Origin: Azoarcus sp. PA01
GTDB taxonomy: Bacteria; Pseudomonadota; Gammaproteobacteria; Burkholderiales; Rhodocyclaceae
Reading direction: 5' to 3'
NCBI GenBank assembly: GCA_001274695.2
Contig: LARU01000002.1
Location: 1,674,001 to 1,738,000 of the forward strand
DNA: 64,000 nt
Each line of letters begins with the position of its first letter. The stretch's first letter is position 1. A program made the position numbers and the translations under genes. The notes below the pieces were generated by a model, which was not told the DNA's origin, did not search any database, and saw nothing but the letters and a program-made list of their open reading frames with translations. Shown here one piece after another: positions 26,200-35,498 of the stretch.

Positions 26200-27408
26200 T
26201 TACGCTCGCTCGATCGCGAGCGCGATCCCCTGGCCGACGCCGATGCACATCGTCGCGAGGCCGAACCGCCCGCCGGTAGTCTCGAGCTGGTTCAGCGCCG
26301 TCGTCACGAGCCGGGCGCCGGATGCGCCGAGCGGATGGCCGATCGCGATCGCGCCGCCGTTCGGGTTCACATGCGCGCCGTCGTCGGGCAGGCCGAGCTG
26401 GCGCAGCACCGCCAGTCCCTGCGCGGCGAACGCTTCGTTGAGTTCGATCGTGTCGAAGTCGCGCACCGACATGCCGAGCCGTGCGAGCAGTTTGAGCGTC
26501 GCCGGTGCCGGGCCGATGCCCATGATGCGCGGCGCGACGCCCGCTGCGGCGCTGCCGAGGACGCGGGCACGCGGCGTCAGGCCGTGGCGCTTGACCGCTT
26601 CTTCGGAAGCCAGCAGCAGCGCGCACGCGCCGTCATTGACGCCCGACGCGTTGCCGGCGGTGACGCTGCCGTCGGGGCGCACGACGCCCTTGAGCTTGGC
26701 GAGCGTCGCCAGCGTCGTGTCCGGGCGCGGATGCTCGTCGGCGGCGAGCACGAGCGGCTCGCCTTTCTTGCGCGGCACTTCGACTTTCACGATTTCGCGC
26801 TCGAAGAAGCCGCGCTCGGCAGCGGCGGCCCAGCGCTGCTGGCTGCGCAGCGCGAACGCGTCCTGGTCGGCGCGGCTGACGCCGAAGTCGGTGGCGACGT
26901 TCTCGGCGGTTTCGGGCATCGCGTCCATGCCGTACTGCGCTTTCATCAGCGGGTTCACGAAGCGCCAGCCGATCGTCGTGTCCTCGATCTTCGCCGTGCG
27001 GGAGAACGCGCTGTCGGCCTTGCCGAGGACGAACGGCGCGCGGCTCATGCTCTCGACGCCGCCGGCGATCATCAGCTCGGTTTCGCCCGCGGCGATCGCG
27101 CGCGCGGCCATGCCGATCGCGTCGAGGCTGGAGCCGCACAGGCGGTTGATCGTGCTGCCGGGCACTTCGACCGGCAGGCCGGCGAGCAGTGCCGCCATGC
27201 GCGCGACGTTGCGGTTGTCTTCGCCGGCCTGGTTGGCGCAGCCGTACAGCACGTCGTCGACGGCCTGCCAGTCGACGCCGGGGTTGCGCTCGACAAGCGC
27301 CTTGATCGGCAGCGCGGCGAGGTCATCGGCGCGCACGCCGGACAGGGTGCCGCCGTAGCGGCCGAATGGCGTGCGGATCGCGTCGCAGATGAAGACGGAG
27401 CGGGTCAT
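26200..27408 (-). CDS. pcaF: 3-oxoadipyl-CoA thiolase
   Basis: A 402-residue thiolase close in text to PcaF/PaaJ: FICDAIRTPFGRYGGTLSG, YGCANQAGEDNRNVARMA and NRLCGSSLDAIGMAARAI. The nucleophile is Cys91, and the second pair is His in GHPLGASGARL and Cys in MCIGVGQG near residue 388. It cleaves 3-oxoadipyl-CoA with CoA to succinyl-CoA and acetyl-CoA, the last step of the box pathway. It starts 19 bases after the boxA stop, and this operon context supports the aromatic role. The hydratase and dehydrogenase needed for the middle of the pathway are not in the window. Confidence 0.93.
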   Translation of the reverse strand: MTRSVFICDAIRTPFGRYGGTLSGVRADDLAALPIKALVERNPGVDWQAVDDVLYGCANQAGEDNRNVARMAALLAGLPVEVPGSTINRLCGSSLDAIGMAARAIAAGETELMIAGGVESMSRAPFVLGKADSAFSRTAKIEDTTIGWRFVNPLMKAQYGMDAMPETAENVATDFGVSRADQDAFALRSQQRWAAAAERGFFEREIVKVEVPRKKGEPLVLAADEHPRPDTTLATLAKLKGVVRPDGSVTAGNASGVNDGACALLLASEEAVKRHGLTPRARVLGSAAAGVAPRIMGIGPAPATLKLLARLGMSVRDFDTIELNEAFAAQGLAVLRQLGLPDDGAHVNPNGGAIAIGHPLGASGARLVTTALNQLETTGGRFGLATMCIGVGQGIALAIERA

Positions 27409-27427
27409 GACGGCTTTTCCTTCGGGG

Positions 27428-28678
27428 TCAGTAAGTTTCGACGTGGAAGCGCGCGTTGGCGAGCAGCTTCGGCTGCAGCGCCTCCCAGTCCGCGCCGTTC
27501 GCCCGACAGATGTCGCGGAACGCTTCGAGCACGCCCGATTCCATGCCTTTCAGGCCGCAGATGTAAATGTAGCAGTTGTCGTCGTTGAGCATGCTGAACA
27601 CCTTGTCGGCGCGCTCGCGGATCGAATCCTGCACGTATTTCTTCGGCTCGCCGGGCACGCGCGAGAACGCGAAGTTGATGTCGATGAAGTCTTTCGGCAG
27701 CTTCTGCAGCGGGCCGAAGTACGGCAGCTCGGACGGCGCGCGCGCGCCGAAGAACAGCACCAGCTCGCCACCTTCGTTGCGCTCGCGGCGGCGGCGGCGG
27801 CGCTCGGTCATCGCGCGCATCGGCGCCGAGCCGGTGCCGGTGCAGATCATCATGATCGACGAGCCGGGGTGGTTCGGCATCAGGTAGGTCGAGCCGTAAG
27901 GCCCGGTGACCTGCACCGCGTCGCCTTTCTTCAGGTCGCAGATGTAGTTCGACGCGACGCCGCGCGCGGGCTTGCCTTCATGGTCTTCGGTGACGCGCTT
28001 GACCGTCAGCGACAGGTTGTTGTAGTGCGGGCGCTCGCCGTCGCGCGGGCTTGCGACCGAGTACATGCGCAGCAGGTGCGGGCGTCCCTTGTCGTCGGTG
28101 CCTGGCGGAATGATGCCGATCGACTGGCCTTCGAGTACCGGGAACGGCGTCGAGCCGAAGTCGAGGACGACGTGGTGGATGTCGCTCGAAGCGTCCGCGT
28201 CGGTGAGCCGGTAATTGCCGGTGACGGTCGCGGTGATCGGGCGCGTCGGCGCGTACAGGTTCACGTACGGGTGCGACGCGGACCACGGCGCGAGCGCCGG
28301 GCCGCCCTGGCCGGCAGTGGCGACTTCGGTGATGTGCTGCACTTCGGCCGGCAGCTCGTCGTCGGGGCGCGCGACGGCGAACGGCGCGTCGACATTGTCG
28401 AGCTCGGTCGTGTCGGGCAGCACGTCCCACTTGAACTGTTCTTCGAGGCTGTACGGCTTGACGCGTTCGACGTTGCGCCATGAATCGATCGCCCCGGTCG
28501 GGCACGGCGGCACGCACGCGAGGCAACCGTTGCAGATATCGAAATTGACGACGTAGTTCAGGTTGTCGTGCGTGATCGCATCGACCGGGCAGGTCTCTTC
28601 GCAGGTGTTGCAGCGAATGCAGATTTCCGGGTCGATCAGATGCTGCTTGGCGATTGCGTGCTCTGCGGGCGCGTTCAT
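27428..28678 (-). CDS. boxA: benzoyl-CoA epoxidase reductase component BoxA
   Basis: A 416-residue NADPH-dependent reductase. Two four-cysteine ferredoxin motifs are at the N-terminus (Cys20, 23, 26, 30 and Cys49, 52, 55, 59), followed by an FNR-type FAD/NADPH domain with [12 protein letters not shown] and [15 protein letters not shown]. It delivers electrons to BoxB for conversion of benzoyl-CoA to 2,3-epoxybenzoyl-CoA with O2. The gene follows boxB by 61 bases and precedes the thiolase by 19. The N-terminal ferredoxin plus FNR layout is that of known BoxA proteins. Confidence 0.96.
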   Translation of the reverse strand: MNAPAEHAIAKQHLIDPEICIRCNTCEETCPVDAITHDNLNYVVNFDICNGCLACVPPCPTGAIDSWRNVERVKPYSLEEQFKWDVLPDTTELDNVDAPFAVARPDDELPAEVQHITEVATAGQGGPALAPWSASHPYVNLYAPTRPITATVTGNYRLTDADASSDIHHVVLDFGSTPFPVLEGQSIGIIPPGTDDKGRPHLLRMYSVASPRDGERPHYNNLSLTVKRVTEDHEGKPARGVASNYICDLKKGDAVQVTGPYGSTYLMPNHPGSSIMMICTGTGSAPMRAMTERRRRRRERNEGGELVLFFGARAPSELPYFGPLQKLPKDFIDINFAFSRVPGEPKKYVQDSIRERADKVFSMLNDDNCYIYICGLKGMESGVLEAFRDICRANGADWEALQPKLLANARFHVETY

Positions 28679-28739
28679 GGCTGTCTGTCTCCACTGGGGC
28701 GGGAGCGGGCTTGCGCCCGTCCCCCGTTTTTTCGATGGC

Positions 28740-30161
28740 TTAGTTGAAACGCACGTACTCGAAGTCGATCGGCTGGTTGTTGATGCCGCGACCCGGCGCT
28801 GCGATCCAGTTCGCGAACTTGCCCCGCTCGACGCACTGGCCCATCAGCGAATGCACGTACAGGCGGTCGCTGTCGGTCGGCAGCCAGTTGCTGTGCTGGT
28901 GCGTCCATTCGGCTTCGGACAGCAGCCGGCCGTCCGGGCTCACATGCGAACCGGCGAACATGCCGATGCGGCGGTTGAAGCCCTTGTGCGGCAGCGTGAA
29001 GCGGAAGTTGAAGCCGAATTTCGCCGGGATGCGGTTCCAGCGGTCGATGCCGGCCTGCACGTCCGCGATCCAGTCGTCGCGCAGCCGCTCGTTCAGCGCC
29101 GACAGTGCCGGCACGCGCTGCGTCACGATCTGGTCGCCGGCGACGTCCATGACTTCGTATTCCGAGTTCTGCAGCTGGTGGTCGTCGCCGATCTTCTCTT
29201 CCTCGAAGCGGCCTTTCAGACCGTTCGTGTAGTAGGTCGCGGCGTTCGACGAGATCTCGGCGCCGTACAGGTCGCTGGTGACGCTGTAGTGGAAGTTCAG
29301 ATACTTCTGCAGCGTCGGCAGGTCGATGACGCCGGCCGCGCGCAGCTTCGCGGGATCGTCGGTGCCGAGCTCCTTCATGACTTCGCAGGTGCGCTGGATC
29401 ACGCGGGCGACGCCCGACTCGCCGACGAACAGGTGGTGCGCTTCCTCGGTCAGCATGAACTTGCAGGTGCGCGCGAGCGGGTCGAACGCCGATTCCGCCA
29501 AGGACGCGAGCTGGAACTTGCCGTCACGGTCGGTGATGAACGTGAACATGAAGAACGACAGCCAGTCCGGAGTCTTCTCGTTGAACGCGGTGAGGATGCG
29601 CGGGTTGTCCGCGTCGCCGGAGCGGCGCTCGAGCAGCGCTTCGCCTTCCTCGCGGCCGTCGCGGCCGAAGTGCGCGTGCAAGAGATACACCATCGCCCAC
29701 AGGTGACGGCCTTCCTCGACGTTCACCTGGAACAGGTTGCGCAGGTCGTACAGCGACGGCGCGGTCAGGCCGAGGTGGCGCTGCTGCTCGACCGACGCCG
29801 GCTCGGTGTCGCCCTGCGTGACGATGATGCGGCGCAGCGTCGAGCGGTATTCGCCCGGCACGTCCTGCCACACGTCCTGGCCCTTGTGCTCGCCGAACGT
29901 GATCTTCTTCTGGCCGTCCTGCGGCGCGAGGAAAATGCCCCAGCGGTAGTCGTGCATCTTGACGTGGCCGAAATCGGCCCAGCCTTTCGGATCGACGCTG
30001 ACGGCGGTGCGCAGGTAGACCTCGTAGTTCGTCGAGTTCTCCGGGCCCATGTCGTCCCACCAGTTCAGGAACGACGGCTGCCACTGCTCGAGCGCGCGCT
30101 GAAGCGTCTTGTTTTCCGACAGGTTGACGTTGTTCGGGATCCGTTCGCTGTAGTTGATCAT
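28740..30161 (-). CDS. boxB: benzoyl-CoA 2,3-epoxidase subunit BoxB
   Basis: A 473-residue di-iron oxygenase that epoxidises the ring of benzoyl-CoA. Ligand-bearing stretches include [16 protein letters not shown] and [12 protein letters not shown], the Glu-Glu-x-x-His pattern of ferritin-like oxygenases. The N-terminus [13 protein letters not shown] and the text [20 protein letters not shown] are highly typical of BoxB. It works with BoxA; its product is cleaved by BoxC, encoded just upstream. The complex lacks a classical Rieske centre. Start and length agree with the family. Confidence 0.97.
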   Translation of the reverse strand: MINYSERIPNNVNLSENKTLQRALEQWQPSFLNWWDDMGPENSTNYEVYLRTAVSVDPKGWADFGHVKMHDYRWGIFLAPQDGQKKITFGEHKGQDVWQDVPGEYRSTLRRIIVTQGDTEPASVEQQRHLGLTAPSLYDLRNLFQVNVEEGRHLWAMVYLLHAHFGRDGREEGEALLERRSGDADNPRILTAFNEKTPDWLSFFMFTFITDRDGKFQLASLAESAFDPLARTCKFMLTEEAHHLFVGESGVARVIQRTCEVMKELGTDDPAKLRAAGVIDLPTLQKYLNFHYSVTSDLYGAEISSNAATYYTNGLKGRFEEEKIGDDHQLQNSEYEVMDVAGDQIVTQRVPALSALNERLRDDWIADVQAGIDRWNRIPAKFGFNFRFTLPHKGFNRRIGMFAGSHVSPDGRLLSEAEWTHQHSNWLPTDSDRLYVHSLMGQCVERGKFANWIAAPGRGINNQPIDFEYVRFN

Positions 30162-30206
30162 CTCTGTGCTCCTCGGGGTGTTTGTAAGTATGGGTTGCGT
30201 TGGGTT

Positions 30207-31880
30207 TTACACGCGGTTCCAGTCGAACTGCGCCTTCTTGCCGGAGCCGAAGAGCTTCAGCGCGCCGGTCGGGCCGACCGCGTTCGGGCGGTTGAAGATC
30301 CAGTTCTGCCACGCCGACAGGCGGCCGAAAATCCGTGTATTCATCGTCTCGACCGGGCCGAAGCGCAAGTTCGCTTCCAGGCCGGTCAGCGCGTCCGGCG
30401 ACAGCGCGGCGCGTTCCTCGATCGCGATGCGGATCTCGTCGGCCCAGTCGAGGTCGTCCGGGATCGCCGTCACGAGGCCGAGTTCGAGCGCTTCGGCGGG
30501 CGTCAGCAGGCTGCCTTCCTTCGCTTTCGCGGCGGCAACCGGCGCTTCTTCCTGGTAGAAGCGCGCGTCGATGCGCGACAGGCCGTTGGCCATCGGCAGC
30601 GGGCCGAAGTTCATCGCCGACAGGCCGATGCGGTTTTCGGCGTCGGCGGCGTCACGCATGTAGCTGCGGTCGGCGGCGAGCGCGATCTCGAGCAGCGTGC
30701 CGGCGAAGCACGAGCCCGGCTCGATCAGCGCGTACAGGCTGCGCGACGACACGTCGATCCGCGACAGCGTGCGGCGCAGCATGCCGAGCGTCTCGCGGAC
30801 GAACCAGTTGTCCTGGTTCGCGACCATCGTCGCGTCGAGGTCGAGCACGACCTGGGCGTCGCCCGCCGTGCGCAGCTGCCACAGGCCGACGTCGAGGTGG
30901 TTCGTGCGCAGGTTCAGGATCGCGTCGTCGAGTTCGCGCGCCATCTTGAGCGGCCACCAGTTGACGCCTTCGGCTTCGATTTCGGCGGCAGTCTTCGCGG
31001 TGACGGCCGACGGCGCGCGCACGGTCAGCGTCACGGTGCGCGCGGCGGCGTCGATCGCGGCATCGACGAACTCGTAGTGGTAGCCGTTCTCGTCGTCAGT
31101 GCGCTCGAGGCGCGTGAGCGGCACGCCTTTCGCGTTTGCCGGGCGGTCGGACTGCGCGGCGAGCGCTTCGGCGCGCGCCTTGATGTGCTCGGCGAACTGC
31201 TGCTGCTTGACGACGTCATCGACGAGGCGCCATTCCTTGGCGCGGTTGCCGCGCACGCCTTCCGAGATCGTGCAGAAGATGTCGGCGTGATCGCGACGCA
31301 CGCGGCGCTTGTCGGTCACGCGCGTCAGCCCGCCGGTGCCGGGCAGCACGCCCAAGAGCGGCACTTCGGGCAGCGACACCGACGAGTTGCGGTCATCGAC
31401 GAGGACGATCTCGTCGCACGCGAGCGCGAGCTCGTAGCCGCCGCCGGCAGTCGTGCCGTTGCACGCGGCGAGGAACTTCAGGCCCGAATGCTGGCTGGAA
31501 TCCTCGATGCCGTTCCTCGTCTCGTTGGTGAATTTGCAGAAGTTCACTTTCCAGGCGTGCGACGACAGGCCGAGCATGTAGATGTTCGCGCCGGAGCAGA
31601 AGATCTTCGGCTTGCCCGACGTGACGACGACGGTGCGCACTTCGGGGTGCTCGAAGCGCACGCGCTGCAGCGCATCGTGCAGCTCGATGTCGACACCGAG
31701 GTCGTACGAGTTGAGCTTCAGCTTGTAGCCCGGGCGGATGCCGGCGTCCTCGTCGATGTTCAGCGTCAGCGTCGCGATCGCGCCGTCGGTCGACAGCGAC
31801 CAGTGGCGGTACTTCGACGGCTCGGTACGGTAATCGACGCGCTCGACGGCGGTTTCCTGGTTCTTCGCGACTGCTTCCAT
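30207..31880 (-). CDS. boxC: benzoyl-CoA-dihydrodiol lyase BoxC
   Basis: A 557-residue enoyl-CoA hydratase/isomerase-type enzyme, longer than simple crotonases. It hydrolytically opens 2,3-epoxybenzoyl-CoA to 3,4-dehydroadipyl-CoA semialdehyde and releases formate. The CoA-binding/oxyanion text is KIFCSGANIYMLG and FLAACNGTTAGGGYELALAC, followed by LPEVPLLGVLPGTGGLTRV. The gene lies between boxR and boxB on the same strand with 27- and 45-base gaps. The released formate can be used by the formate dehydrogenase encoded in the divergent arm. Confidence 0.96.
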   Translation of the reverse strand: MEAVAKNQETAVERVDYRTEPSKYRHWSLSTDGAIATLTLNIDEDAGIRPGYKLKLNSYDLGVDIELHDALQRVRFEHPEVRTVVVTSGKPKIFCSGANIYMLGLSSHAWKVNFCKFTNETRNGIEDSSQHSGLKFLAACNGTTAGGGYELALACDEIVLVDDRNSSVSLPEVPLLGVLPGTGGLTRVTDKRRVRRDHADIFCTISEGVRGNRAKEWRLVDDVVKQQQFAEHIKARAEALAAQSDRPANAKGVPLTRLERTDDENGYHYEFVDAAIDAAARTVTLTVRAPSAVTAKTAAEIEAEGVNWWPLKMARELDDAILNLRTNHLDVGLWQLRTAGDAQVVLDLDATMVANQDNWFVRETLGMLRRTLSRIDVSSRSLYALIEPGSCFAGTLLEIALAADRSYMRDAADAENRIGLSAMNFGPLPMANGLSRIDARFYQEEAPVAAAKAKEGSLLTPAEALELGLVTAIPDDLDWADEIRIAIEERAALSPDALTGLEANLRFGPVETMNTRIFGRLSAWQNWIFNRPNAVGPTGALKLFGSGKKAQFDWNRV

Positions 31881-31907
31881 CTCTGTCTCCTCTTCTCTCG
31901 TGGGGGG

Positions 31908-32810
31908 TCAGCTCATGACGAGCTGGCGCAACTTCATGAAACTCTGATCGACCGTCTCGCCCGTCGTGTCGAGGACGTCGTCGGCCTTCGCGTACAGCGG
32001 TTCGCGGGCTTCGAGGATGCGCTTGAGGTCGTTCATCGCCTCGTCGTTGCCCGCCATCGGCCGCAGGTCGCCCTGGGCCATGACGCGCGCCATGTGTTCT
32101 TCCGGCTGGGCCTTGACCCAGATCGTCAGGCAGTTCGACAGCAGCAGCTCGAAAGTCTCCGGCTGCGACACGACGCCGCCGCCGATCGAGATCACCGCCC
32201 GCGGATGCTCGCGGATGACGCGTTCGAGCGTGCGCTTCTCGATGCGGCGATACCCCGACTGGCCGTACAGCGCGAAAATCTCGCGTCCCGGAATGCCGGT
32301 TTCCTTCTCGATCTCGCGGTCGAGCTCGATGAACGGCATGCCTTCGTCGCGCGCCAGCCGTCCGCCGAGCGTCGACTTGCCGGCGCCGCGCAGGCCGATC
32401 AGCGCGATGCGCTTCCTGCGCACCGCTTCGTCGTGGCCGAAGTCGCGCATCAGCCGGAACACCACTTCTTCGAGGCGGTGCTGCGGCAGGCGCTCGAGAA
32501 AGCGGCGGATCAGGCGGCGTTCGACCGTGTCTTCGGTCTCCGGCGCGAGCAGGTCGGTCACCGACACGTCGAGCGCACGGGCGATGTTGTCGAGCAGCAC
32601 GATCGACACGTTTCCTTCGCCGCCTTCGAGGTGCGCGAGGTGGCGTTCCGAGACGCCGGCTTCGCGCGCCACGAGCTTGCGGGTCATGCCGCGCCGGTCG
32701 CGGATCTCCCGCACCCGCCGGCCCAGCGTCGGCAGCAGCGGGGAGGCGCCGGTGACGGTGTCGTCGCGGTGATCCACTGCGGTCTCGTCGGAGTCGGTCT
32801 TGAAGCTCAT
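31908..32810 (-). CDS. boxR: BoxR/BzdR-type regulator with shikimate-kinase-like domain
   Basis: A 300-residue regulator. The N-terminal part (residues 30-90) is an HTH of the XRE type (TRKLVAREAGVSERHLAHLE), and the C-terminal part (about 133-300) resembles shikimate kinase with P-loop GLRGAGKST at 139-147. This fusion is characteristic of BoxR and BzdR, which repress benzoate genes until benzoyl-CoA binds. The ATG at 32808-32810 follows AGGA. boxC starts 27 bases downstream, and the divergent boxD promoter region lies upstream with several TGCA sites, so autoregulation is likely. Confidence 0.94.
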   Translation of the reverse strand: MSFKTDSDETAVDHRDDTVTGASPLLPTLGRRVREIRDRRGMTRKLVAREAGVSERHLAHLEGGEGNVSIVLLDNIARALDVSVTDLLAPETEDTVERRLIRRFLERLPQHRLEEVVFRLMRDFGHDEAVRRKRIALIGLRGAGKSTLGGRLARDEGMPFIELDREIEKETGIPGREIFALYGQSGYRRIEKRTLERVIREHPRAVISIGGGVVSQPETFELLLSNCLTIWVKAQPEEHMARVMAQGDLRPMAGNDEAMNDLKRILEAREPLYAKADDVLDTTGETVDQSFMKLRQLVMS

Positions 32811-32850
32811 CTGGGTTCCTGTCGTGCAGTTGCCGGTGCTGTTGGGTTGA

Positions 32851-32879
32851 ACAATAGTGCAGGCGTTTGGTGGCGTCAA
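32851..32879 (-). promoter_or_regulatory. promoter of boxR and probably the boxRCBA operon
   Basis: On the minus strand TTGACG (32874-32879) and TATTGT (32851-32856) are separated by 17 bases. A TGCA lies in the spacer just before the -10, suitable for repression by BoxR. Confidence 0.7.
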
Positions 32880-33018
32880 GAGGTAAAGTGCATTTTGTTT
32901 TGCGTGACAATGAAGCAGACTGCAGGAAACTACCGCACTCACCCGAAGATGATGCGAGCTGTGCGCTAAAAAGTGCATTCAGCAGCCGGGAGTTGAGACA
33001 AATAATGCAGTAAAGTTC

Positions 33019-33046
33019 TTGACGAAGGATAAGGCGCGTGTATTCT
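33019..33046 (+). promoter_or_regulatory. promoter of boxD and the plus-strand arm
   Basis: TTGACG (33019-33024) and TATTCT (33041-33046) are separated by 16 bases. A TGCA at 33006-33009 lies ten bases before the -35, consistent with BoxR control. Confidence 0.7.
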
Positions 33047-33141
33047 ATTTCCACGAGTTGCGCCCCGGCGCGGCCACCCCACCTGGTCATCGCCCTCGAG
33101 CGTGCGGGGGCGATGCAGAAACAAGAGGACGAGGAGACAAC

Positions 33142-34719
33142 GTGAAACTGGCTAATTACGTATACGGGCAATGGCTCGAAGGCGCCGGCGACGGCATCGC
33201 GCTGCAGGATCCGGTGACCGGCGAGGAGCTGGTGCGGGTCTCGTCCGAAGGCATCGATACCGGACGGGCGCTGGAATTCGCCCGGAACAGCGGCGGGCCG
33301 GCATTGCGGGCGCTCGGGTATGAAGATCGCGCCGCGCTGCTCGGCGCGATCGTCGAAGTGCTGAGCGCGAACCGTGCCGAATATTTCGACATCGCGCTGC
33401 GCAATTCCGGCTCGACCGAAGCGGACGCCGCGTTCGACGTCGACGGCGCGATCTTCACGCTGAAAAGCTACGCGCGCGCCGGCAAGGCGCTCGGCGCGGC
33501 GCGTCATCTGAAAGAAGGCGCCCGCGTGCCGCTGGCGAAGACCGACGCGTTCCAGGGCCAGCATTTCCTGATGCCGCTCTCCGGCGTCGCGGTGTTCATC
33601 AACGCGTTCAATTTCCCGGCCTGGGGGCTGTGGGAAAAAGCCGCGCCGGCGCTGCTCGCGGGCGTGCCGGTGCTCGTCAAGCCGGCGACGCCGACCGCGT
33701 GGCTGACGCAGCGCATGGTCGAGGACGTCGTAAAGGCCGGCATCCTGCCCGCGGGCGCGCTGTCGATCGTGTGCGGCTCGGCGCGCGACCTGCTCGACCA
33801 CGTCGGCGAATGCGACGTCGTGTCCTTCACCGGCTCGGCCGACACTGCGGCGCGCATGCGCACCCATCCGAACGTCGTCGCCCGCTCGGTGCGCATCAAC
33901 ATCGAAGCCGACAGCATCAATTGCGCGATCCTCGGGCCCGATGCGCAGCCCGGAACGCCCGAGTTCGATCTCGCGGTGAAGGAGATCGTGCGCGAGATGA
34001 CGATCAAGACCGGGCAGAAATGCACTGCGATCCGCCGCGTCTTCGCCCCCGCAAGCGTCAGCCGGCCGCTCGCCGACGCCGTTGCCGCGAAGCTCGCGTC
34101 GTACCGTGTCGGCAATCCGAAGAGCGAAGGCGTGCGCGTCGGGCCGCTCGTCAGCCGCGCGCAGCAGGCCGCGGCGCTCGAAGGCCTGGCGAAGCTGCGC
34201 GAGGAATGCGAGACGGTGTTCGGCGGCGGCGCGGATTTCGCCCCGGTCGATGCCGACCCGGCCGTCTCGGCGTTCGTGCAGCCGACGCTGCTGTACTGCG
34301 ACAAGGGACTCGACGCCCGCCACGTCCATGACGTCGAAGTGTTCGGCCCGGTCGCGACGGTTCTGCCGTACGCCGACACGGCCGAGGCGATCGCACTGGC
34401 GCGCCGCGGCCGCGGCTCGCTCGTCGCGTCGGTGTATTCGGGCGATGCGGCGTTCCTCGCCGAGCTCGTCCCCGGCATCGCCGAGCTGCATGGGCGCGTC
34501 ATGGTCGTCGACGCGGCAGTCGGCGCGAACCACACCGGTCACGGCAACGTCATGCCGACCTGCCTGCATGGCGGGCCCGGGCGCGCCGGCGGCGGTGAGG
34601 AGCTCGGCGGCCTGCGCGCGCTGGCGACGTACCATCGGCGCTGCGTCGTCCAGGGCGGCCCGGCGCTGCTCGAAGCGCTGTCGCGCGACGCGGCCGACGC
34701 CGCGCTGCTCGGCAGCTGA
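33142..34719 (+). CDS. boxD: 3,4-dehydroadipyl-CoA semialdehyde dehydrogenase BoxD
   Basis: A 525-residue aldehyde dehydrogenase that oxidises the BoxC product, 3,4-dehydroadipyl-CoA semialdehyde, with NADP+. The catalytic cysteine is Cys294 in KTGQKCTAIRR, the base is in NIEADSINCAIL, and FINAFNFPAWG is typical of the box/paaZ-like branch. The start is a GTG at 33142 with GAGGAG upstream. The gene opens the plus-strand arm of the benzoate block and is transcribed from a promoter with a nearby TGCA site. A palindromic repeat follows its stop. Confidence 0.93.
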   Translation: MKLANYVYGQWLEGAGDGIALQDPVTGEELVRVSSEGIDTGRALEFARNSGGPALRALGYEDRAALLGAIVEVLSANRAEYFDIALRNSGSTEADAAFDVDGAIFTLKSYARAGKALGAARHLKEGARVPLAKTDAFQGQHFLMPLSGVAVFINAFNFPAWGLWEKAAPALLAGVPVLVKPATPTAWLTQRMVEDVVKAGILPAGALSIVCGSARDLLDHVGECDVVSFTGSADTAARMRTHPNVVARSVRINIEADSINCAILGPDAQPGTPEFDLAVKEIVREMTIKTGQKCTAIRRVFAPASVSRPLADAVAAKLASYRVGNPKSEGVRVGPLVSRAQQAAALEGLAKLREECETVFGGGADFAPVDADPAVSAFVQPTLLYCDKGLDARHVHDVEVFGPVATVLPYADTAEAIALARRGRGSLVASVYSGDAAFLAELVPGIAELHGRVMVVDAAVGANHTGHGNVMPTCLHGGPGRAGGGEELGGLRALATYHRRCVVQGGPALLEALSRDAADAALLGS

Positions 34720-34755
34720 AACCAGCTATAAATAATATTGACCGGGCGGCAGATA

Positions 34756-34816
34756 CCGTTCGGGCTGAGCCTGTCGAAGCCCTGTCAACGCCCTTCGACA
34801 GGCTCAGGGCGAACGG
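34756..34816. repeat. REP-like palindrome downstream of boxD
   Basis: A 24-base arm CCGTTCGGGCTGAGCCTGTC plus GAAG (34756-34779) and its inverted partner ending GAACGG (34793-34816) frame a 13-base loop, with a few mismatches. The motif is the widespread GTTCG-CCTGAGCCTGTCGAAG repeat also present at 19593 and 22371. Its position between boxD and the next plus-strand gene suggests it may form a transcript hairpin and partly separate their expression. Confidence 0.75.
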
Positions 34817-34877
34817 TTGTATTTGATTGCCGCGTTAATAAGATTTGCACCCCCAATCCCGACAGGAGACCCCGACG

Positions 34878-35351
34878 ATGACCGCTGAAAACTTCCGGGC
34901 GCTGATCGCGAACGTGACCGAGCAGATCCAGGGCCGGCCGCTCGACAAGCAGCTCGAAGCATTCCTCAACGAACGCTTTCCGCCCGGTGGACCGGAGTTC
35001 GACGCGATCGCCGCGGCGTGTCGCGACGGCGTGGCCGCCGGCTGGATGTGCGAGCGCGAGCACGGCGGCATCAAGTTCGGCCGGGTCGTCAAGCCTTGCC
35101 CGGAGATCCACGGCTTCAGCGTCGACGTCGTCGAGATGTCGGACGTCGTCGGGCCGCAGCATGCGCACCCGAACGGCGAGATCGACATGATCATGCCGCT
35201 CGAAGGCGACGCGAAGTTCGACGGCCACGGCGCCGGCTGGTTCGTCTACGGTCCGGGCAGCGTCCATCGCCCGACCGTCAGCGGCGGCCGCGCGTACGTG
35301 CTGTACCTGCTGCCGCAGGGGGCGATCGAATTCACCCGCGCCGCAGCCTGA
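34878..35351 (+). CDS. DUF4863 family protein (4-hydroxylaminobenzoate lyase-like)
   Basis: A 157-residue cytoplasmic protein. The core HAHPNGEIDMIMPLEGDAKF and the following GWFVYGPGSVHRPTV look like the cupin-like metal-binding part of the DUF4863/PnbB family. Members near box genes are known from other aromatic degraders, but their role there is not established; PnbB itself converts hydroxylaminobenzoate to protocatechuate. The ATG at 34878 follows GACAGGAGAC. It precedes the benzoate-CoA ligase gene by 147 bases on the same strand. Confidence 0.8.
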   Translation: MTAENFRALIANVTEQIQGRPLDKQLEAFLNERFPPGGPEFDAIAAACRDGVAAGWMCEREHGGIKFGRVVKPCPEIHGFSVDVVEMSDVVGPQHAHPNGEIDMIMPLEGDAKFDGHGAGWFVYGPGSVHRPTVSGGRAYVLYLLPQGAIEFTRAAA

Positions 35352-35498
35352 ATCCGCGCATCCGCTCGGCAGCCGCGCCGCATCCACGCCCCGGGAACCG
35401 CGGCCGGCGAGAGCTTCGAACCAGCGAAAGCACCGGCGTCAGGACCGGTGACGGACGACACGACCCGGCACGAGCCGGGCAAACGGAGGAAAGACACA

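Larger units (their letters stand above)
32811..33141. promoter_or_regulatory. divergent boxR/boxD control region
   Basis: The 331-base intergenic region carries six TGCA tetramers (32825, 32858, 32889, 32921, 32974, 33006). Two are in near-identical context: AAAGTGCATT (32886-32895 and 32971-32979). BzdR/BoxR operators are known to contain TGCA. The two flanking promoters are listed separately. TGCA at 32858 lies in the boxR promoter spacer and that at 33006 just before the boxD -35. No open frame of note lies inside. Confidence 0.75.

Noticed and set aside
28563..32969. A very long open frame (1468 codons) on the plus strand
   Set aside because: It is antisense to boxA, boxB and boxC and part of boxR, all with clear family motifs; its product is Arg/Val/Ala/Asp-rich and has no domain. 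High GC content removes stop codons on the opposite strand.
31393..34635. A 1080-codon open frame on the minus strand
   Set aside because: It overlaps boxC and boxR out of frame and boxD on the other strand, so it cannot be a separate gene.
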